Shown: positions 1-9,021, counted from the first letter of the stretch. The stretch: DNA of 64,000 nt from Pseudomonas sp. PDM18 (GCF_014852585.1 NZ_JACVBX010000020.1:17726-81725), one strand, 5' to 3'. The notes: a model not told the origin generated them from the sequence alone. A program made the numbers and translations.

Positions 1-441
1 AATGCGCCGCTCGGGCGTCTGCTCGGGCAGTTGCTCGAACGCCACCTGCTGCACGCGTACGAGGAAGGATTGCCACGCCCGGACCGGCTGGTCCCTGTGC
101 CGCTGTCGCGCCGGCGCGAGCGGCAACGGGGCTTCAACCAGTCGCAATTGCTGGCGGAGTGGTTGGCTACGCCGCTACGGCTGCCTGTGGATAACCGCAT
201 TATCCTTCGCACGCAGGACACCCCGGCCCAGCAAGGCCTGGACGCTGCCACCCGCAAACGCAACCTGCGCGGCGCCTTCGCCCTGGACGATGGCGCGGTG
301 GTCGAAGGCCAGCACCTGGCGCTGGTGGACGACGTGCTGACCACCGGAGCCACCGCCGAGCGCATCGCCCGCTTGCTGCGGCGCGCGGGAGCGCGGCGGG
401 TCGATGTCTATTGCCTGGCGCGCACGCCGACTCCGCAATAG
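1..441 (+). CDS. comF: ComF family phosphoribosyltransferase, 5'-truncated by the window edge
   Basis: The frame is open at base 1, so the N-terminus, where ComF proteins usually carry a zinc-finger segment, is outside the window; 146 residues remain. Two family signatures are visible: a basic segment ending in RGFNQ (visible residues about 43-47) and the phosphoribosyltransferase loop LALVDDVLTTGATA (about 106-119), whose acidic pair and TTGAT turn bind PRPP. ComF proteins are linked to DNA uptake and are often found next to biotin genes in pseudomonads, but the enzymatic substrate is not settled. It ends 93 bases before modE on the same strand. Identification is confident; the role in this organism is inferred from the family. 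Confidence 0.88.
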   Translation, partial: NAPLGRLLGQLLERHLLHAYEEGLPRPDRLVPVPLSRRRERQRGFNQSQLLAEWLATPLRLPVDNRIILRTQDTPAQQGLDAATRKRNLRGAFALDDGAVVEGQHLALVDDVLTTGATAERIARLLRRAGARRVDVYCLARTPTPQ

Positions 442-534
442 AAGACCGGTGGGCCACATTCCCGACATCTGCCCCTTGCGTTTTGCACGCCAGCAACGGA
501 GCCTCGCGGCATACCAATAAGTACCCGCGAAACC

Positions 535-1299
535 ATGACCACCCTCAGCCTGTTGACCCAACACGTTACCCGCCGTCCGCAGCGCATTGCCCTGCTGGCG
601 CAGATCGCCCAGCTCGGCTCGATCACCCACGCCGCCAAGGCCGCCGGGATGAGCTACAAGAGCGCCTGGGACGCCATCGACGAACTGAACAACCTCTCCG
701 ACCGGCCGCTGGTGGAACGCAGCGTCGGTGGCAAGGGCGGTGGCGGCGCACGCCTGACCGCCGAGGGCGATCGCCTGCTGGCGCTGTACCAGCGCCTGGA
801 AGCGTTGCGCGAACACATAGTCGAGCACGTCGAGCACCAGGCCGACCTGGAGCTGATCGGGCGCCTGATGATGCGCACCAGCGCACGCAACCAGTTGCAC
901 GGGCGCGTCTGCGCGGTGGAACCGTCCGGCCTCAACGATCTGGTGAGCATCGAGCTGCCCGGTGGATCGCGCATCCAGGCGCGAGTCACCCGCGAGAGCA
1001 CTGAGAAGCTCGAACTGGCCGACGGCTTGCCAGTGGTGGCGCTGATGAAGGCCGGCTGGCTCTACGTCGACCTGCCGCACATTCCCTGCCCGGAAGGGCT
1101 GAACGCACTGGAAGGCCACGTCGATGACATCCGCGAAGCCGAAGACGGCCCCAGCGAGGTGCGCATCCAGTTGCCCAGCGGCCAGATGCTCTGCGCGCTG
1201 ACCGACCCGGAGCGCATCGCAATCCTCGGCCTGCAAGCGGGGTCGGCGGTGCGCGCGCAGTTCTCCCCGGCGCAGGTAATCCTCGGCACGCCGCTGTAG
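535..1299 (+). CDS. modE: ModE-type molybdate-responsive transcriptional regulator
   Basis: 254 residues with the ModE architecture: an N-terminal winged helix (about 1-95, with the ITHAAKAAGMSYKSAW recognition segment) followed by two Mop/TOBE molybdate-binding domains (about 115-183 and 190-254). In the family, molybdate binding to the tandem Mop domains turns the dimer into a repressor of molybdate transport genes. No modABC operon is in the window, but the next gene downstream is a shortened ModA-like protein, which supports a molybdenum connection. The start ATG gives full family length; I see no strong ribosome binding site in front of it. Confidence 0.9.
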   Translation: MTTLSLLTQHVTRRPQRIALLAQIAQLGSITHAAKAAGMSYKSAWDAIDELNNLSDRPLVERSVGGKGGGGARLTAEGDRLLALYQRLEALREHIVEHVEHQADLELIGRLMMRTSARNQLHGRVCAVEPSGLNDLVSIELPGGSRIQARVTRESTEKLELADGLPVVALMKAGWLYVDLPHIPCPEGLNALEGHVDDIREAEDGPSEVRIQLPSGQMLCALTDPERIAILGLQAGSAVRAQFSPAQVILGTPL

Positions 1300-1406
1300 T
1301 CCCGTTTCCCTGCTTCATATCAAGCCCCGCGGCGCTGCGCCGCGCTCCAATAGCTGACAGCGTTCCGCCCAGGCCGGACGGAACCATGGCTAATCGGAGC
1401 CTCACC

Positions 1407-1778
1407 ATGCGCCGCCCACTGCTGCTTTTAACCTTGCTGCTCCTGCCTCTTGCCAGCCACGCCGGCCCCGACGTACTGCGGGTCGGCGCCAGCGAGGAGC
1501 TGATGCCGATCCTCGAACCCATGGTGGACCAGTACCAGATCGTGACCCGCAACAAGGTCCTGCTGATCGGTGGCGAGGAAAGCGAACTTGCGGAGCAGAT
1601 CCGCGAGGGCACGCCCTACGATCTGCTGCTTACCCCTCTGCAACGCGCCGACACCCAGGCCCAGCCGGTCAAATGCAAAGTGCGCACGATGCAGAAACTG
1701 ACCCTGGTGAAGGGCGAGCGCCGGGCGCTGGCCACGGACTTCATCGAGTACCTGAGGAAACACTGCGCCGACCGCTGA
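1407..1778 (+). CDS. Short exported protein resembling a fragment of a molybdate-binding protein (ModA-like)
   Basis: 123 residues. The start at 1407 is chosen over an in-frame ATG at 1386 because GGAG lies 7 bases upstream and the product then begins with a clean signal peptide (MRRPLLLLTLLLLPLASHA). The mature part, beginning DVLRVGASEELMPILEPM and including the GGEESELAEQIREGTPYDLLL stretch, resembles the first lobe of ModA-type periplasmic binding proteins, but the protein is about half the length of ModA and lacks most of the second lobe. It follows modE by about 110 bases. It could be a molybdate sensor, a chaperone, or a reduced relic that is still expressed. The gene looks intact, without frameshift. 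Confidence 0.6.
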   Translation: MRRPLLLLTLLLLPLASHAGPDVLRVGASEELMPILEPMVDQYQIVTRNKVLLIGGEESELAEQIREGTPYDLLLTPLQRADTQAQPVKCKVRTMQKLTLVKGERRALATDFIEYLRKHCADR

Positions 1779-1846
1779 GGCAACTGCCCACCCAAACGAA
1801 GCGGACTGGGTAAACTAGGCAGCTTTACCATTGCCGGAACGTCGCC

Positions 1847-2821
1847 ATGTCCCATCCCTTTTCCGCCCTCACCCCCGACCTGGTGCTGGATGCGGTGGAA
1901 AGCATCGGTTTTCTCAGCGACGCCCGCGTACTCGCGCTCAACAGCTACGAGAACCGCGTCTACCAGGTGGGCATCGAGGGCAGCGAGCCGTTGATTGCCA
2001 AGTTCTACCGCCCCGGCCGCTGGACTACCGAGGCAATCCTTGAGGAGCACACCTTCTCCGCTGAACTGGCCGAATGCGAAGTCCCGGTGGTGGCGCCGCT
2101 GGTGCACGAGGGCAAGACCCTCTTCGAGCACGCCGGTTTTCGCTTCACCCTGTTCCCCCGCCGCGGCGGCCGTGCGCCGGAGCCGGGTAACCTCGACCAG
2201 CTGTATCGCCTCGGCCAGTTGCTCGGACGCCTGCACGCCGTGGGCGCCAACCGCCCGTTCGAACACCGCGAGGCGCTGACGCCGCAGAATTTCGGACACG
2301 ACTCGCTCGCCACCCTGCTGCAAGGCAACTTCATCCCGAAAAGTCTGCTGCCGGCTTACGAATCCGTGGCCCGCGACCTGCTGAAGAAGGTCGACGACCT
2401 GTATGCCCGCGTGAAGTACAACCCCATCCGCATGCACGGCGATTGCCACCCCGGCAACCTCCTGTGTCGCGACGAGACCTTCCACGTCGTCGACCTGGAC
2501 GACTGCCGCATGGGCCCGGCCGTGCAAGACCTGTGGATGATGCTCGCCGGCGAGCGCCACGAGCGCCTCGGGCAGCTTTCCGAGCTGATCGATGGCTACC
2601 AGGAGTTCCACGACTTCGATTCGCGCGAACTGCCGCTGATCGAAGGCCTGCGCTCCCTGCGCCTGATGCACTACAGCGCCTGGCTGGCGCGCCGCTGGGA
2701 CGATCCGGCGTTCCCCCCGAGCTTTCCCTGGTTCGGCACCGAGCGTTACTGGGGCGAACAGGTGCTGGTGCTGCGCGAGCAACTGGCGGCGCTGGATGAG
2801 GAGCCGTTGCGGCTGTTCTGA
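1847..2821 (+). CDS. srkA: Stress response kinase A (SrkA/YihE/RdoA family)
   Basis: 324 residues, the normal length for this Ser/Thr kinase of the aminoglycoside-phosphotransferase fold. Visible catalytic elements are a lysine in LIAKFYRPGRW (K52), the catalytic loop MHGDCHPGNLL (H197-D199) and the metal-binding VDLDDC segment (D216-D219). In E. coli the homologue protects against stress-induced cell death, acting in the Cpx-linked response; that role is family knowledge only. It stands alone, with about 70 bases before it and a DUF1311 gene downstream on the same strand. Confidence 0.88.
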   Translation: MSHPFSALTPDLVLDAVESIGFLSDARVLALNSYENRVYQVGIEGSEPLIAKFYRPGRWTTEAILEEHTFSAELAECEVPVVAPLVHEGKTLFEHAGFRFTLFPRRGGRAPEPGNLDQLYRLGQLLGRLHAVGANRPFEHREALTPQNFGHDSLATLLQGNFIPKSLLPAYESVARDLLKKVDDLYARVKYNPIRMHGDCHPGNLLCRDETFHVVDLDDCRMGPAVQDLWMMLAGERHERLGQLSELIDGYQEFHDFDSRELPLIEGLRSLRLMHYSAWLARRWDDPAFPPSFPWFGTERYWGEQVLVLREQLAALDEEPLRLF

Positions 2822-2878
2822 TTTCTCCGTGCCGACGCAGGAGTGCTCGGCACTGCTTCTCTTCAAGGAAGACACGCC

Positions 2879-3874
2879 ATGAAACTGCTGCGCTTGCCCT
2901 TTATCGCCTGCCTGTCGTTCACTCTGTCTTCGGCGCTGGCCGCCAGTTTTGACTGCCAGAAAGCCAACACGCCGATGGAACAAACCATCTGTGCAAGCGA
3001 TGACCTCTCCGCGCTCGATGAGCAATTGGGTCTGACTTACCGCGCTCATTTGGGCAGCCCCGAGCTGGACCCGGCACAACTGAAGAAAGCCCAGCGCAGT
3101 TGGCTGCGAAACACCCGACAACGCTGTGAAGCCGACGACGCCATTTCCAACTGCCTGAGCGACGCTTACCGCGAGCGTATTGAGGAATTGGGCCCCGGGA
3201 CTGGCGGCGACGCCCAAGGCCACGATTGGAAGAAGGCGCTAAGGATCAGTAACGCCGCACCGGGCTATGACTTCCTGCTCGACATGCAACCTTGCACCGC
3301 GCAGACCTGCGAGGGGCCAGCCTACCTCGGCATCCAGCGGACCGGCAGCCACGAGGTCGCACAAGCCATCTACCTGCCCAATGTTTTCCTGACGCGGCAG
3401 GAGAACGGCGAACCACTGGTGAACTCGGCGAGGCTTTACGATTACCAGGGCGTGATCAATGCAGGCGATTTCAACTTCGATGGCCAGCCGGACTTTGCAG
3501 TGCAGAACGGCAACCGCGGTTCCTATGGCGGGCCGAGCTATGACGTATTTCTCTTCGATGCGAGACGACAGCGCTTCATCTACAGCCCGGAGTTGAGTGG
3601 GCTGACACTGGAGAACCTGGGCTTCTTCGAAGTCGATAGCGTGCGCAAGAGGCTGACGACCTTTGCCAAGAGCGGCTGCTGCTACCACGAGAAGAGCGAG
3701 TACGTGGTAGAGGCCAATCAGCCAGTCGAGGTGAAACGTGAAATAGAGGATGCTGCTGGTGGCAGTGGCGATCCCGAGATGGTTCTGCTGAGCACCGAGG
3801 AGCTGGTCAATGGCGTATGGAAAACCACCTCATCGCGTCAAGTGCCCTTCAAGGAAATGTACGGCGACCAGTAG
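2879..3874 (+). CDS. Exported DUF1311 (LprI-type lysozyme-inhibitor N-terminal domain) protein
   Basis: 331 residues from the ATG at 2879, preceded by AAGGAAG, which is better than the in-frame ATG at 2843; it gives a signal peptide ending near SSALA. Residues about 22-100 carry the cysteine-rich DUF1311/LprI pattern (FDCQKANTPMEQTICAS, then a conserved RSWLRNTRQRC segment). LprI in mycobacteria inhibits lysozyme. The remaining roughly 220 residues form a separate beta-rich periplasmic domain with the pattern NAGDFNFDGQPDFAVQNG, reminiscent of FG-GAP/EF-hand-like loops seen in XAC2610-type proteins. The function is not known. The gene is monocistronic by position. Confidence 0.72.
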   Translation: MKLLRLPFIACLSFTLSSALAASFDCQKANTPMEQTICASDDLSALDEQLGLTYRAHLGSPELDPAQLKKAQRSWLRNTRQRCEADDAISNCLSDAYRERIEELGPGTGGDAQGHDWKKALRISNAAPGYDFLLDMQPCTAQTCEGPAYLGIQRTGSHEVAQAIYLPNVFLTRQENGEPLVNSARLYDYQGVINAGDFNFDGQPDFAVQNGNRGSYGGPSYDVFLFDARRQRFIYSPELSGLTLENLGFFEVDSVRKRLTTFAKSGCCYHEKSEYVVEANQPVEVKREIEDAAGGSGDPEMVLLSTEELVNGVWKTTSSRQVPFKEMYGDQ

Positions 3875-3879
3875 TGCAC

Positions 3880-3897
3880 CGTAACGCCATCGTTACG
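3880..3897. repeat. Perfect inverted repeat after the DUF1311 gene
   Basis: CGTAACG and CGTTACG are 7-base perfect arms around a 4-base CCAT loop, 6 bases after the stop codon at 3874. There is no following T run, so it is either a weak terminator for the upstream gene or an operator for rarD, which starts 109 bases further on. Confidence 0.4.
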
Positions 3898-4005
3898 CAC
3901 AATCGCCGGCGCAGTCGCGACATCCACCGCAGCGGCACAGACAAGCCCCGTTACGCGCCCTAGAATTGTGCAGCCACTCATTAGCTGCCTAACCAAGGAT
4001 GTTCC

Positions 4006-4893
4006 ATGGCCACCGCCAACCCCCGCCGGGGCTACGCCCTGGGCTTGACTGCCTACGTCATCTGGGGACTCTTCCCGATCTACTTCAAGCTGCTCGAACG
4101 CATCCCCGCCCTGGAAATCATCACCCACCGGGCCATCTGGTCGGCGGTGTTCGGCGCCCTGCTCCTGCTGGTGTGGAAACACCCCGGTTGGTGGCGCGAG
4201 CTGCGCGAGAACCCCAAGCGCATCGCGGTGCTCACCGCCAGCGGCCTGCTGATCGCCAGCAACTGGCTGGTGTACGTCTGGGCGGTGAACAACGGCCACA
4301 TGATCGAGGCCAGCCTGGGCTACTACATCAACCCGCTGATCAACGTCCTGCTGGGCCTGGTGATCCTGCGCGAACGCCTGCGCCCACTGCAGTGGGTCGC
4401 GGTCGGCCTCGCCGCGCTGGGCGTGGCGCAGCAGCTGTGGCAACTGGGCAGCCTGCCCTGGGTATCGCTGGCGCTGGCGCTAACCTTCGGCTTCTACGGA
4501 CTGATCCGCAAGCAGGCGCCGGTGGCTGCCCTGCCCGGCCTGGTGGTAGAGACCTGGATCCTGCTGCCACTGGCGATCGGCTACCTCGTGCTGTTCGCCG
4601 ACGACCCGAGCGTGCACGCGGACTTCTGGACCACCAGGGACGCCATCTGGCTCGCTGCCGCCGGCCCGATCACCCTGGTGCCGCTGGTGTGCTTCAACGC
4701 TGCCGCGCGCCACCTGCCTTACGCGACACTGGGCTTCCTGCAGTACCTGGCGCCGACCTTGGTGCTGCTGCAGGCGATCCTGCTGTTCGGCGAACATCTG
4801 GACACCACGCGCCTGATCTCCCTCTGCTGCATCTGGGCCGGCCTGGTCGTCTACAGCGTGGATATCTGCTACCGCCTCGCCCGCGGGGATTGA
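4006..4893 (+). CDS. rarD: RarD-type EamA/DMT family transporter
   Basis: 295 residues with about ten hydrophobic helices in two EamA repeats. The N-terminal signature GLTAYVIWGLFPIYFK and the SNWLVYVWAVN segment are typical of RarD (chloramphenicol-sensitive protein family). The substrate is unknown; family members move small metabolites or drugs. Its TGA stop at 4891-4893 lies inside a TGATCA element that begins the DnaA-box-rich stretch downstream. Confidence 0.87.
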   Translation: MATANPRRGYALGLTAYVIWGLFPIYFKLLERIPALEIITHRAIWSAVFGALLLLVWKHPGWWRELRENPKRIAVLTASGLLIASNWLVYVWAVNNGHMIEASLGYYINPLINVLLGLVILRERLRPLQWVAVGLAALGVAQQLWQLGSLPWVSLALALTFGFYGLIRKQAPVAALPGLVVETWILLPLAIGYLVLFADDPSVHADFWTTRDAIWLAAAGPITLVPLVCFNAAARHLPYATLGFLQYLAPTLVLLQAILLFGEHLDTTRLISLCCIWAGLVVYSVDICYRLARGD

Positions 4894-5540
4894 TCATTAA
4901 TTGATCCACCGCCTGCAAGCCGCACCAGCTGTGGCTTGCAGGCACTCACCCGCAGATTGTCCACAGCTCTATCCCGCGATTGCGGGGATAACGACCAGCT
5001 CTTCCACAGGCCGTCCTGCCAAGCGTTTCACACCGCCCCTTTCTCCAGGCGCGAGCCGGCCCCTGATCAAGAATTGATCAACACCTCGGAAGCCCCGCAA
5101 GCTCTGGCCTGCATGAATATTCCCCCGGCTTTTCCACAGGCCGATCCCCGCTTCGTGTGGATGGAGCAGAGCCGCCCGCTCAGAAAGTGGACAACCCTAT
5201 GAAACCCAGAGCTAACGTGCCCTGCAGCGTTTCATGAACGGCTTCTCCACAGATTCTTCCAGTATATTTGTGCACAGCGGTTGCCTGGCCCGCAGCGCCC
5301 TATTCGCCGCGCGCCATCTGTACGAAAACTGACCACATCGCCCAAGACCAGGGTAATAGCGGGATGCAGAGACTTATCAACAAAATGCCCACGGCGCGAT
5401 CCCCGCAATCTGTGCACAGCCGCGAAACAGGAAGTGGATAAACGGATTGGCGTGAAGCCCATGCAAAATGGTCCCTCTGTCTATCCATCAACAGAGAGCC
5501 CACAGGTTTTTCCACAAGAATCGTACTCAGAGCGAGGCCG
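4894..5540. other. Gene-free stretch of 650 bases holding a dense cluster of DnaA-box-like nonamers
   Basis: No convincing gene lies here. Nonamers within one mismatch of TTATCCACA occur at 4957 (TTGTCCACA), 5130 (TTTTCCACA), 5243 (TTCTCCACA), 5374 (TTATCAACA), 5433 (reverse, AGTGGATAA) and 5508 (TTTTCCACA). Two-mismatch copies occur at 5000, 5156 (reverse), 5186 (reverse) and 5268. Two related GATC elements, TGATCA-NN-AATTGATC, sit at 4891 and 5064. The stretch around 5240-5390 is AT-richer than its surroundings. No dnaA, rpmH, gyrB or gidA is in view, so this is not the ordinary oriC. It resembles datA- or DARS-like DnaA-binding loci. The box count is direct observation; the role is inference. 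Confidence 0.6.
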
Positions 5541-6059
5541 TCATTCCCCGCTGTGGAAATTCAGCTCCACCATCAGGTCATCGGCCAGCTCTTCCAGCTT
5601 CTGCTGCAGGGTTTCCAACGGCAGGGTCAGCGGCACGGCCAGCAGCGCCTCGGCATGGAACAGCGGCTCGCTGCTCATGGGCGCGGGGAGCACCTCGGTG
5701 GTCAGGCTCTCCAGGTTCACGCCATGCTCGGCCAGCAGCTGGGTGATATCGCGGACGATGCCGGGGCGGTCGTTGCCCACCAGGTCGAGATGGATCGGCT
5801 TCCAGTTGCAGGCCGGCTCGATGCCGCTCTCCGCCAGCAGCACGCGGATGCCGTGCTCGCTCAGCTCCTGCAGACCTTCCACCAGCTCGTCATAGCCCTC
5901 GGCGGGCACTGCTACGCGAAGGATCCCGGCGAACTGCCCGGCCATGCGCGACATGCGGCTTTCCAGCCAGTTGCCGCCGTGGGCGGCGATGCATTTGGCC
6001 ACGCGCTCCACCAGACCGGGCTGGTCCTGGGCGATGACGGTCAATACGAGGTGGTCCAT
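5541..6059 (-). CDS. Tandem ACT-domain protein, GcvR-like (glycine cleavage repressor family)
   Basis: 172 residues made of two ACT domains: about 3-75 (LVLTVIAQDQPGLVERVAK...) and 89-165 (IHLDLVGNDRPGIVRDITQLLAEHGVNLESL). This is the GcvR arrangement. In E. coli GcvR binds GcvA and glycine to repress the glycine cleavage operon; no gcvA or gcv genes are in the window, so the partner here is unknown. It is followed on the minus strand by the DnaA-box stretch and is preceded by a GNAT gene 19 bases upstream, probably in one transcript. Confidence 0.78.
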   Translation of the reverse strand: MDHLVLTVIAQDQPGLVERVAKCIAAHGGNWLESRMSRMAGQFAGILRVAVPAEGYDELVEGLQELSEHGIRVLLAESGIEPACNWKPIHLDLVGNDRPGIVRDITQLLAEHGVNLESLTTEVLPAPMSSEPLFHAEALLAVPLTLPLETLQQKLEELADDLMVELNFHSGE

Positions 6060-6078
6060 GAGCAGTCTCCGCGAAGGG

Positions 6079-6528
6079 CTAGGCCGTGAGGTCCAGCCAA
6101 TAGGTGTAGAACTTGTCGTCCCGCTTGTAGCCCAGCCGCTCGTACAGCGACTGGCCAGCGTGGTTGGTCTTCGCCGTTTCCAGCATCAGGCCGCAGGCGC
6201 CGGTGGCTTCGCCGTGGGCGCGGGCGGCGTTCATCAGCGCCTCGCCATAGCCATCGCGGCGCGCAGCCGGCAGCACGTAGAGGTCACTGACCAGCCAGGA
6301 AGCCTGCAGCGCCAGGGAAGCGAAGAACGGGTACAGCTGCACGAAGCCTACCGCCAGCCCATCGATGCTGCGCGCGATGAACACCGTCGACTGCCCGCTG
6401 CCGATGCGCGCTCCGAGAAACTCGCGAATCTTCGCGTGGGGCGCGGGTACCTCGTAGAAATCGAGGTAGCCGGAAAACAGCAGAACCAGGTCATCCAGAT
6501 CGGTGGGGGTGGCAAGCGTCACGGACAT
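6079..6528 (-). CDS. GNAT family N-acetyltransferase
   Basis: 149 residues starting at 6528, where GGAG precedes the ATG at good spacing; the longer open frame to 6597 lacks such a site. The GNAT core is seen in ASWLVSDLYVLPAARRDGYGEALMNAA (acetyl-CoA binding motif A, with R/GxGxG in degenerate form RRDGYG) and a C-terminal LYERLGYKRD motif B. The substrate is unknown. It probably shares a transcript with the GcvR-like gene downstream. Confidence 0.8.
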   Translation of the reverse strand: MSVTLATPTDLDDLVLLFSGYLDFYEVPAPHAKIREFLGARIGSGQSTVFIARSIDGLAVGFVQLYPFFASLALQASWLVSDLYVLPAARRDGYGEALMNAARAHGEATGACGLMLETAKTNHAGQSLYERLGYKRDDKFYTYWLDLTA

Positions 6529-6637
6529 GCGGGATTCTCCAGGAGGGAAGAAGCAGTATAGGCACGGCGAGGTTAGCCAGCTGCGACGGGCTGCCACAGG
6601 TACCTATTCGGGTAATGCGTGTACAGTTTTAAGATTT

Positions 6638-6655
6638 ATCTGGAACAATCCAGAT
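6638..6655. promoter_or_regulatory. Inverted repeat in the divergent glcB/acetyltransferase promoter region
   Basis: ATCTGGA-ACAA-TCCAGAT is a perfect 7-base dyad in the 294-base divergent gap between the GNAT gene (starts 6528, minus) and glcB (starts 6823, plus), inside the AT-richest part of the gap. The position suits an operator for glcB; the regulator is unknown. Confidence 0.45.
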
Positions 6656-6822
6656 GATATTTGCGAACATAAGACCTGCTACGTGACTGAGATGCGTACT
6701 TTGGTCTAACCGCGACGCTAGCCCACTGATTTTTCCCACGGCATCATGTAGTATTCCGCGGCTCGGACTACAAGGCGTTTTGCCTGTGTCCAGAGCTGGT
6801 CCTGAGCAGAGTGAGGCAAGCA

Positions 6823-9000
6823 ATGACTGAACGCGTTCAAGTCGGTGGCCTGCAGGTCGCCAAAGTCCTTTTCGACTTCGTGAACAACGAAGCCATTCCC
6901 GGCACCGGCATTGACGCTGGCAAGTTCTGGGCAGGTGTCGAAACCGTAATCAATGACCTGGCCCCCAAGAACAAGGCCCTGCTCGCAAAGCGCGACGAGA
7001 TCCAGGCAAAGGTCGACGGCTGGCACCAGGCGCGCGCCGGCAAGCCGCATGACGCGGTCGCCTACAAGGCCTTCCTGCAGGAAATCGGCTACCTGCTGCC
7101 CGAGCCGGCCGACTTCCAGGCCAGCACCCAGAACGTCGACGACGAAATCGCCCGCATGGCCGGCCCACAGCTGGTCGTCCCAGTCATGAACGCACGTTTT
7201 GCCCTGAACGCCGCCAACGCCCGCTGGGGCTCGCTGTACGACGCACTGTACGGCACCGACGCGATCAGCGAAGAGAACGGCGCCGAGAAGGGCAAGGGCT
7301 ACAACAAGGTCCGTGGTGACAAGGTGATCGCCTTCGCCCGCGCCTTCCTCGACGAAGCCGCCCCGCTGGAATCCGGCTCCCACGTCGACGCCACAGCCTA
7401 TGTGGTAAAGAACGGCGCACTGGCCGTGACCCTGAAGAACGGCAGCGAGACCGGCCTGAAGAACGCCGCTCAGTTCCTCGCCTTCCAGGGTGAAGCCGCG
7501 AAGCCCAAGGCCGTGCTGCTCAAGCACAACGGCCTGCACTTCGAAATCCAGATCGACCCGACCAGCCCGATCGGCCAGACCGACGCCGCTGGCGTGAAAG
7601 ACGTCCTGATGGAATCCGCGCTGACCACCATCATGGACTGCGAAGACTCCGTGGCCGCCGTCGACGCCGACGACAAGGTCGTGGTCTACCGCAACTGGCT
7701 GGGCCTGATGAAAGGCGACCTCGCCGAGCAGGTTTCCAAGGGCGGCAGCACCTTCACCCGTACCATGAACCCGGACCGCGTCTACACCAAGGCCGATGGT
7801 TCCGAGCTGAGCCTGCATGGCCGCTCCCTGCTGTTCGTGCGTAACGTTGGCCACCTGATGACCAACCCGGCAATCCTCGACGCCCAGGGCAACGAAGTGC
7901 CCGAAGGCATCCAGGACGGTCTGTTCACCAGCCTGATCGCCATTCACAACCTGAACGGCAGCGCGACCCGCAAGAACAGCCGCACCGGCAGCATGTACAT
8001 CGTCAAGCCGAAGATGCACGGCCCGGAAGAAGTCGCCTTCGCCGCCGAGATCTTCAGCCGCGTCGAGGACCTGCTTGGCCTGCCGCGCAACACGCTGAAA
8101 GTCGGCATCATGGACGAAGAGCGCCGCACCACCGTCAACCTGAAGGCCTGTATCAAGGCCGCCGCCGAGCGCGTGGTGTTCATCAACACCGGCTTCCTCG
8201 ACCGCACCGGTGACGAGATCCACACCTCCATGGAAGCCGGCGCTATGGTCCGCAAGGGCGCCATGAAGACCGAGAAGTGGATCGGATCCTACGAGAACAA
8301 CAACGTCGACGTCGGCCTGGCCACCGGCCTGCAGGGCAAGGCGCAGATCGGCAAGGGTATGTGGGCCATGCCCGACCTGATGGCCGCCATGCTCGAGCAG
8401 AAGATCGCTCACCCGCTGGCTGGCGCCAACACCGCCTGGGTTCCATCGCCGACCGCCGCCACCCTGCACGCGCTGCACTACCACAAGGTCGACGTGTTCG
8501 CCCGTCAGGCCGAACTGGCCAAGCGCGCACCGGCCTCGGTGGAAGACATCCTGACCATTCCGCTCGCCCCGAACACCAACTGGAGCGCGGAAGAGATCAA
8601 GAACGAGCTGGACAACAACGCCCAGGGCATCCTCGGCTACGTGGTCCGCTGGATCGACCAGGGCGTCGGCTGCTCCAAGGTGCCGGACATCAATGACGTC
8701 GGCCTGATGGAAGACCGCGCCACCCTGCGAATCTCCAGCCAGCTGCTGGCCAACTGGCTGCGCCACGGCGTGGTCACTCAGGAGCAGGTGCTGGAAAGCC
8801 TCAAGCGCATGGCTTCGGTGGTGGATCGCCAGAACGCCGGTGACGCCCAGTACCGCGCGATGGCGCCGAACTTCGACGACAACGTGGCCTTCCAGGCCGC
8901 GCTGGAACTGGTCCTCGAAGGCACCCAACAGCCCAACGGCTACACCGAGCCGGTCCTGCACCGCCGCCGCCGCGAGTTCAAGGCCAAGAACGGTCTGTAA
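6823..9000 (+). CDS. glcB: Malate synthase G
   Basis: 725 residues, the standard length of isoform G, starting at the second ATG ([19 protein letters not shown]), which matches the pseudomonad N-terminus. It condenses glyoxylate with acetyl-CoA to malate in the glyoxylate cycle. Visible elements include [18 protein letters not shown], the catalytic-site arginine region [12 protein letters not shown], the Mg-binding segment [14 protein letters not shown] and the C-terminal helical plug with the catalytic aspartate near [18 protein letters not shown]. It is a single-gene unit with its own terminator. Pseudomonads commonly rely on this isoform for growth on acetate and fatty acids, which links to the carbon storage functions further on. 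Confidence 0.97.
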   Translation: MTERVQVGGLQVAKVLFDFVNNEAIPGTGIDAGKFWAGVETVINDLAPKNKALLAKRDEIQAKVDGWHQARAGKPHDAVAYKAFLQEIGYLLPEPADFQASTQNVDDEIARMAGPQLVVPVMNARFALNAANARWGSLYDALYGTDAISEENGAEKGKGYNKVRGDKVIAFARAFLDEAAPLESGSHVDATAYVVKNGALAVTLKNGSETGLKNAAQFLAFQGEAAKPKAVLLKHNGLHFEIQIDPTSPIGQTDAAGVKDVLMESALTTIMDCEDSVAAVDADDKVVVYRNWLGLMKGDLAEQVSKGGSTFTRTMNPDRVYTKADGSELSLHGRSLLFVRNVGHLMTNPAILDAQGNEVPEGIQDGLFTSLIAIHNLNGSATRKNSRTGSMYIVKPKMHGPEEVAFAAEIFSRVEDLLGLPRNTLKVGIMDEERRTTVNLKACIKAAAERVVFINTGFLDRTGDEIHTSMEAGAMVRKGAMKTEKWIGSYENNNVDVGLATGLQGKAQIGKGMWAMPDLMAAMLEQKIAHPLAGANTAWVPSPTAATLHALHYHKVDVFARQAELAKRAPASVEDILTIPLAPNTNWSAEEIKNELDNNAQGILGYVVRWIDQGVGCSKVPDINDVGLMEDRATLRISSQLLANWLRHGVVTQEQVLESLKRMASVVDRQNAGDAQYRAMAPNFDDNVAFQAALELVLEGTQQPNGYTEPVLHRRRREFKAKNGL

Positions 9001-9021
9001 GCACCTCGCCAAGCGTTGAAG

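Noticed and set aside
4936..5202. 88-residue open frame in the DnaA-box stretch, and longer frames on both strands around 5281-5895
   Set aside because: No ribosome site, no recognisable protein pattern, codons unlike the neighbours; they arise by chance in a GC-rich gap.
4950..5520. The DnaA-box cluster as the chromosomal oriC
   Set aside because: No dnaA, dnaN, rpmH, gidA or parAB nearby, and few perfect TTATCCACA boxes; a secondary DnaA-binding locus is more plausible.
6718..9012. A 764-residue open frame opposite glcB
   Set aside because: Antisense shadow of a well-conserved gene; high third-position GC leaves the opposite frame open.
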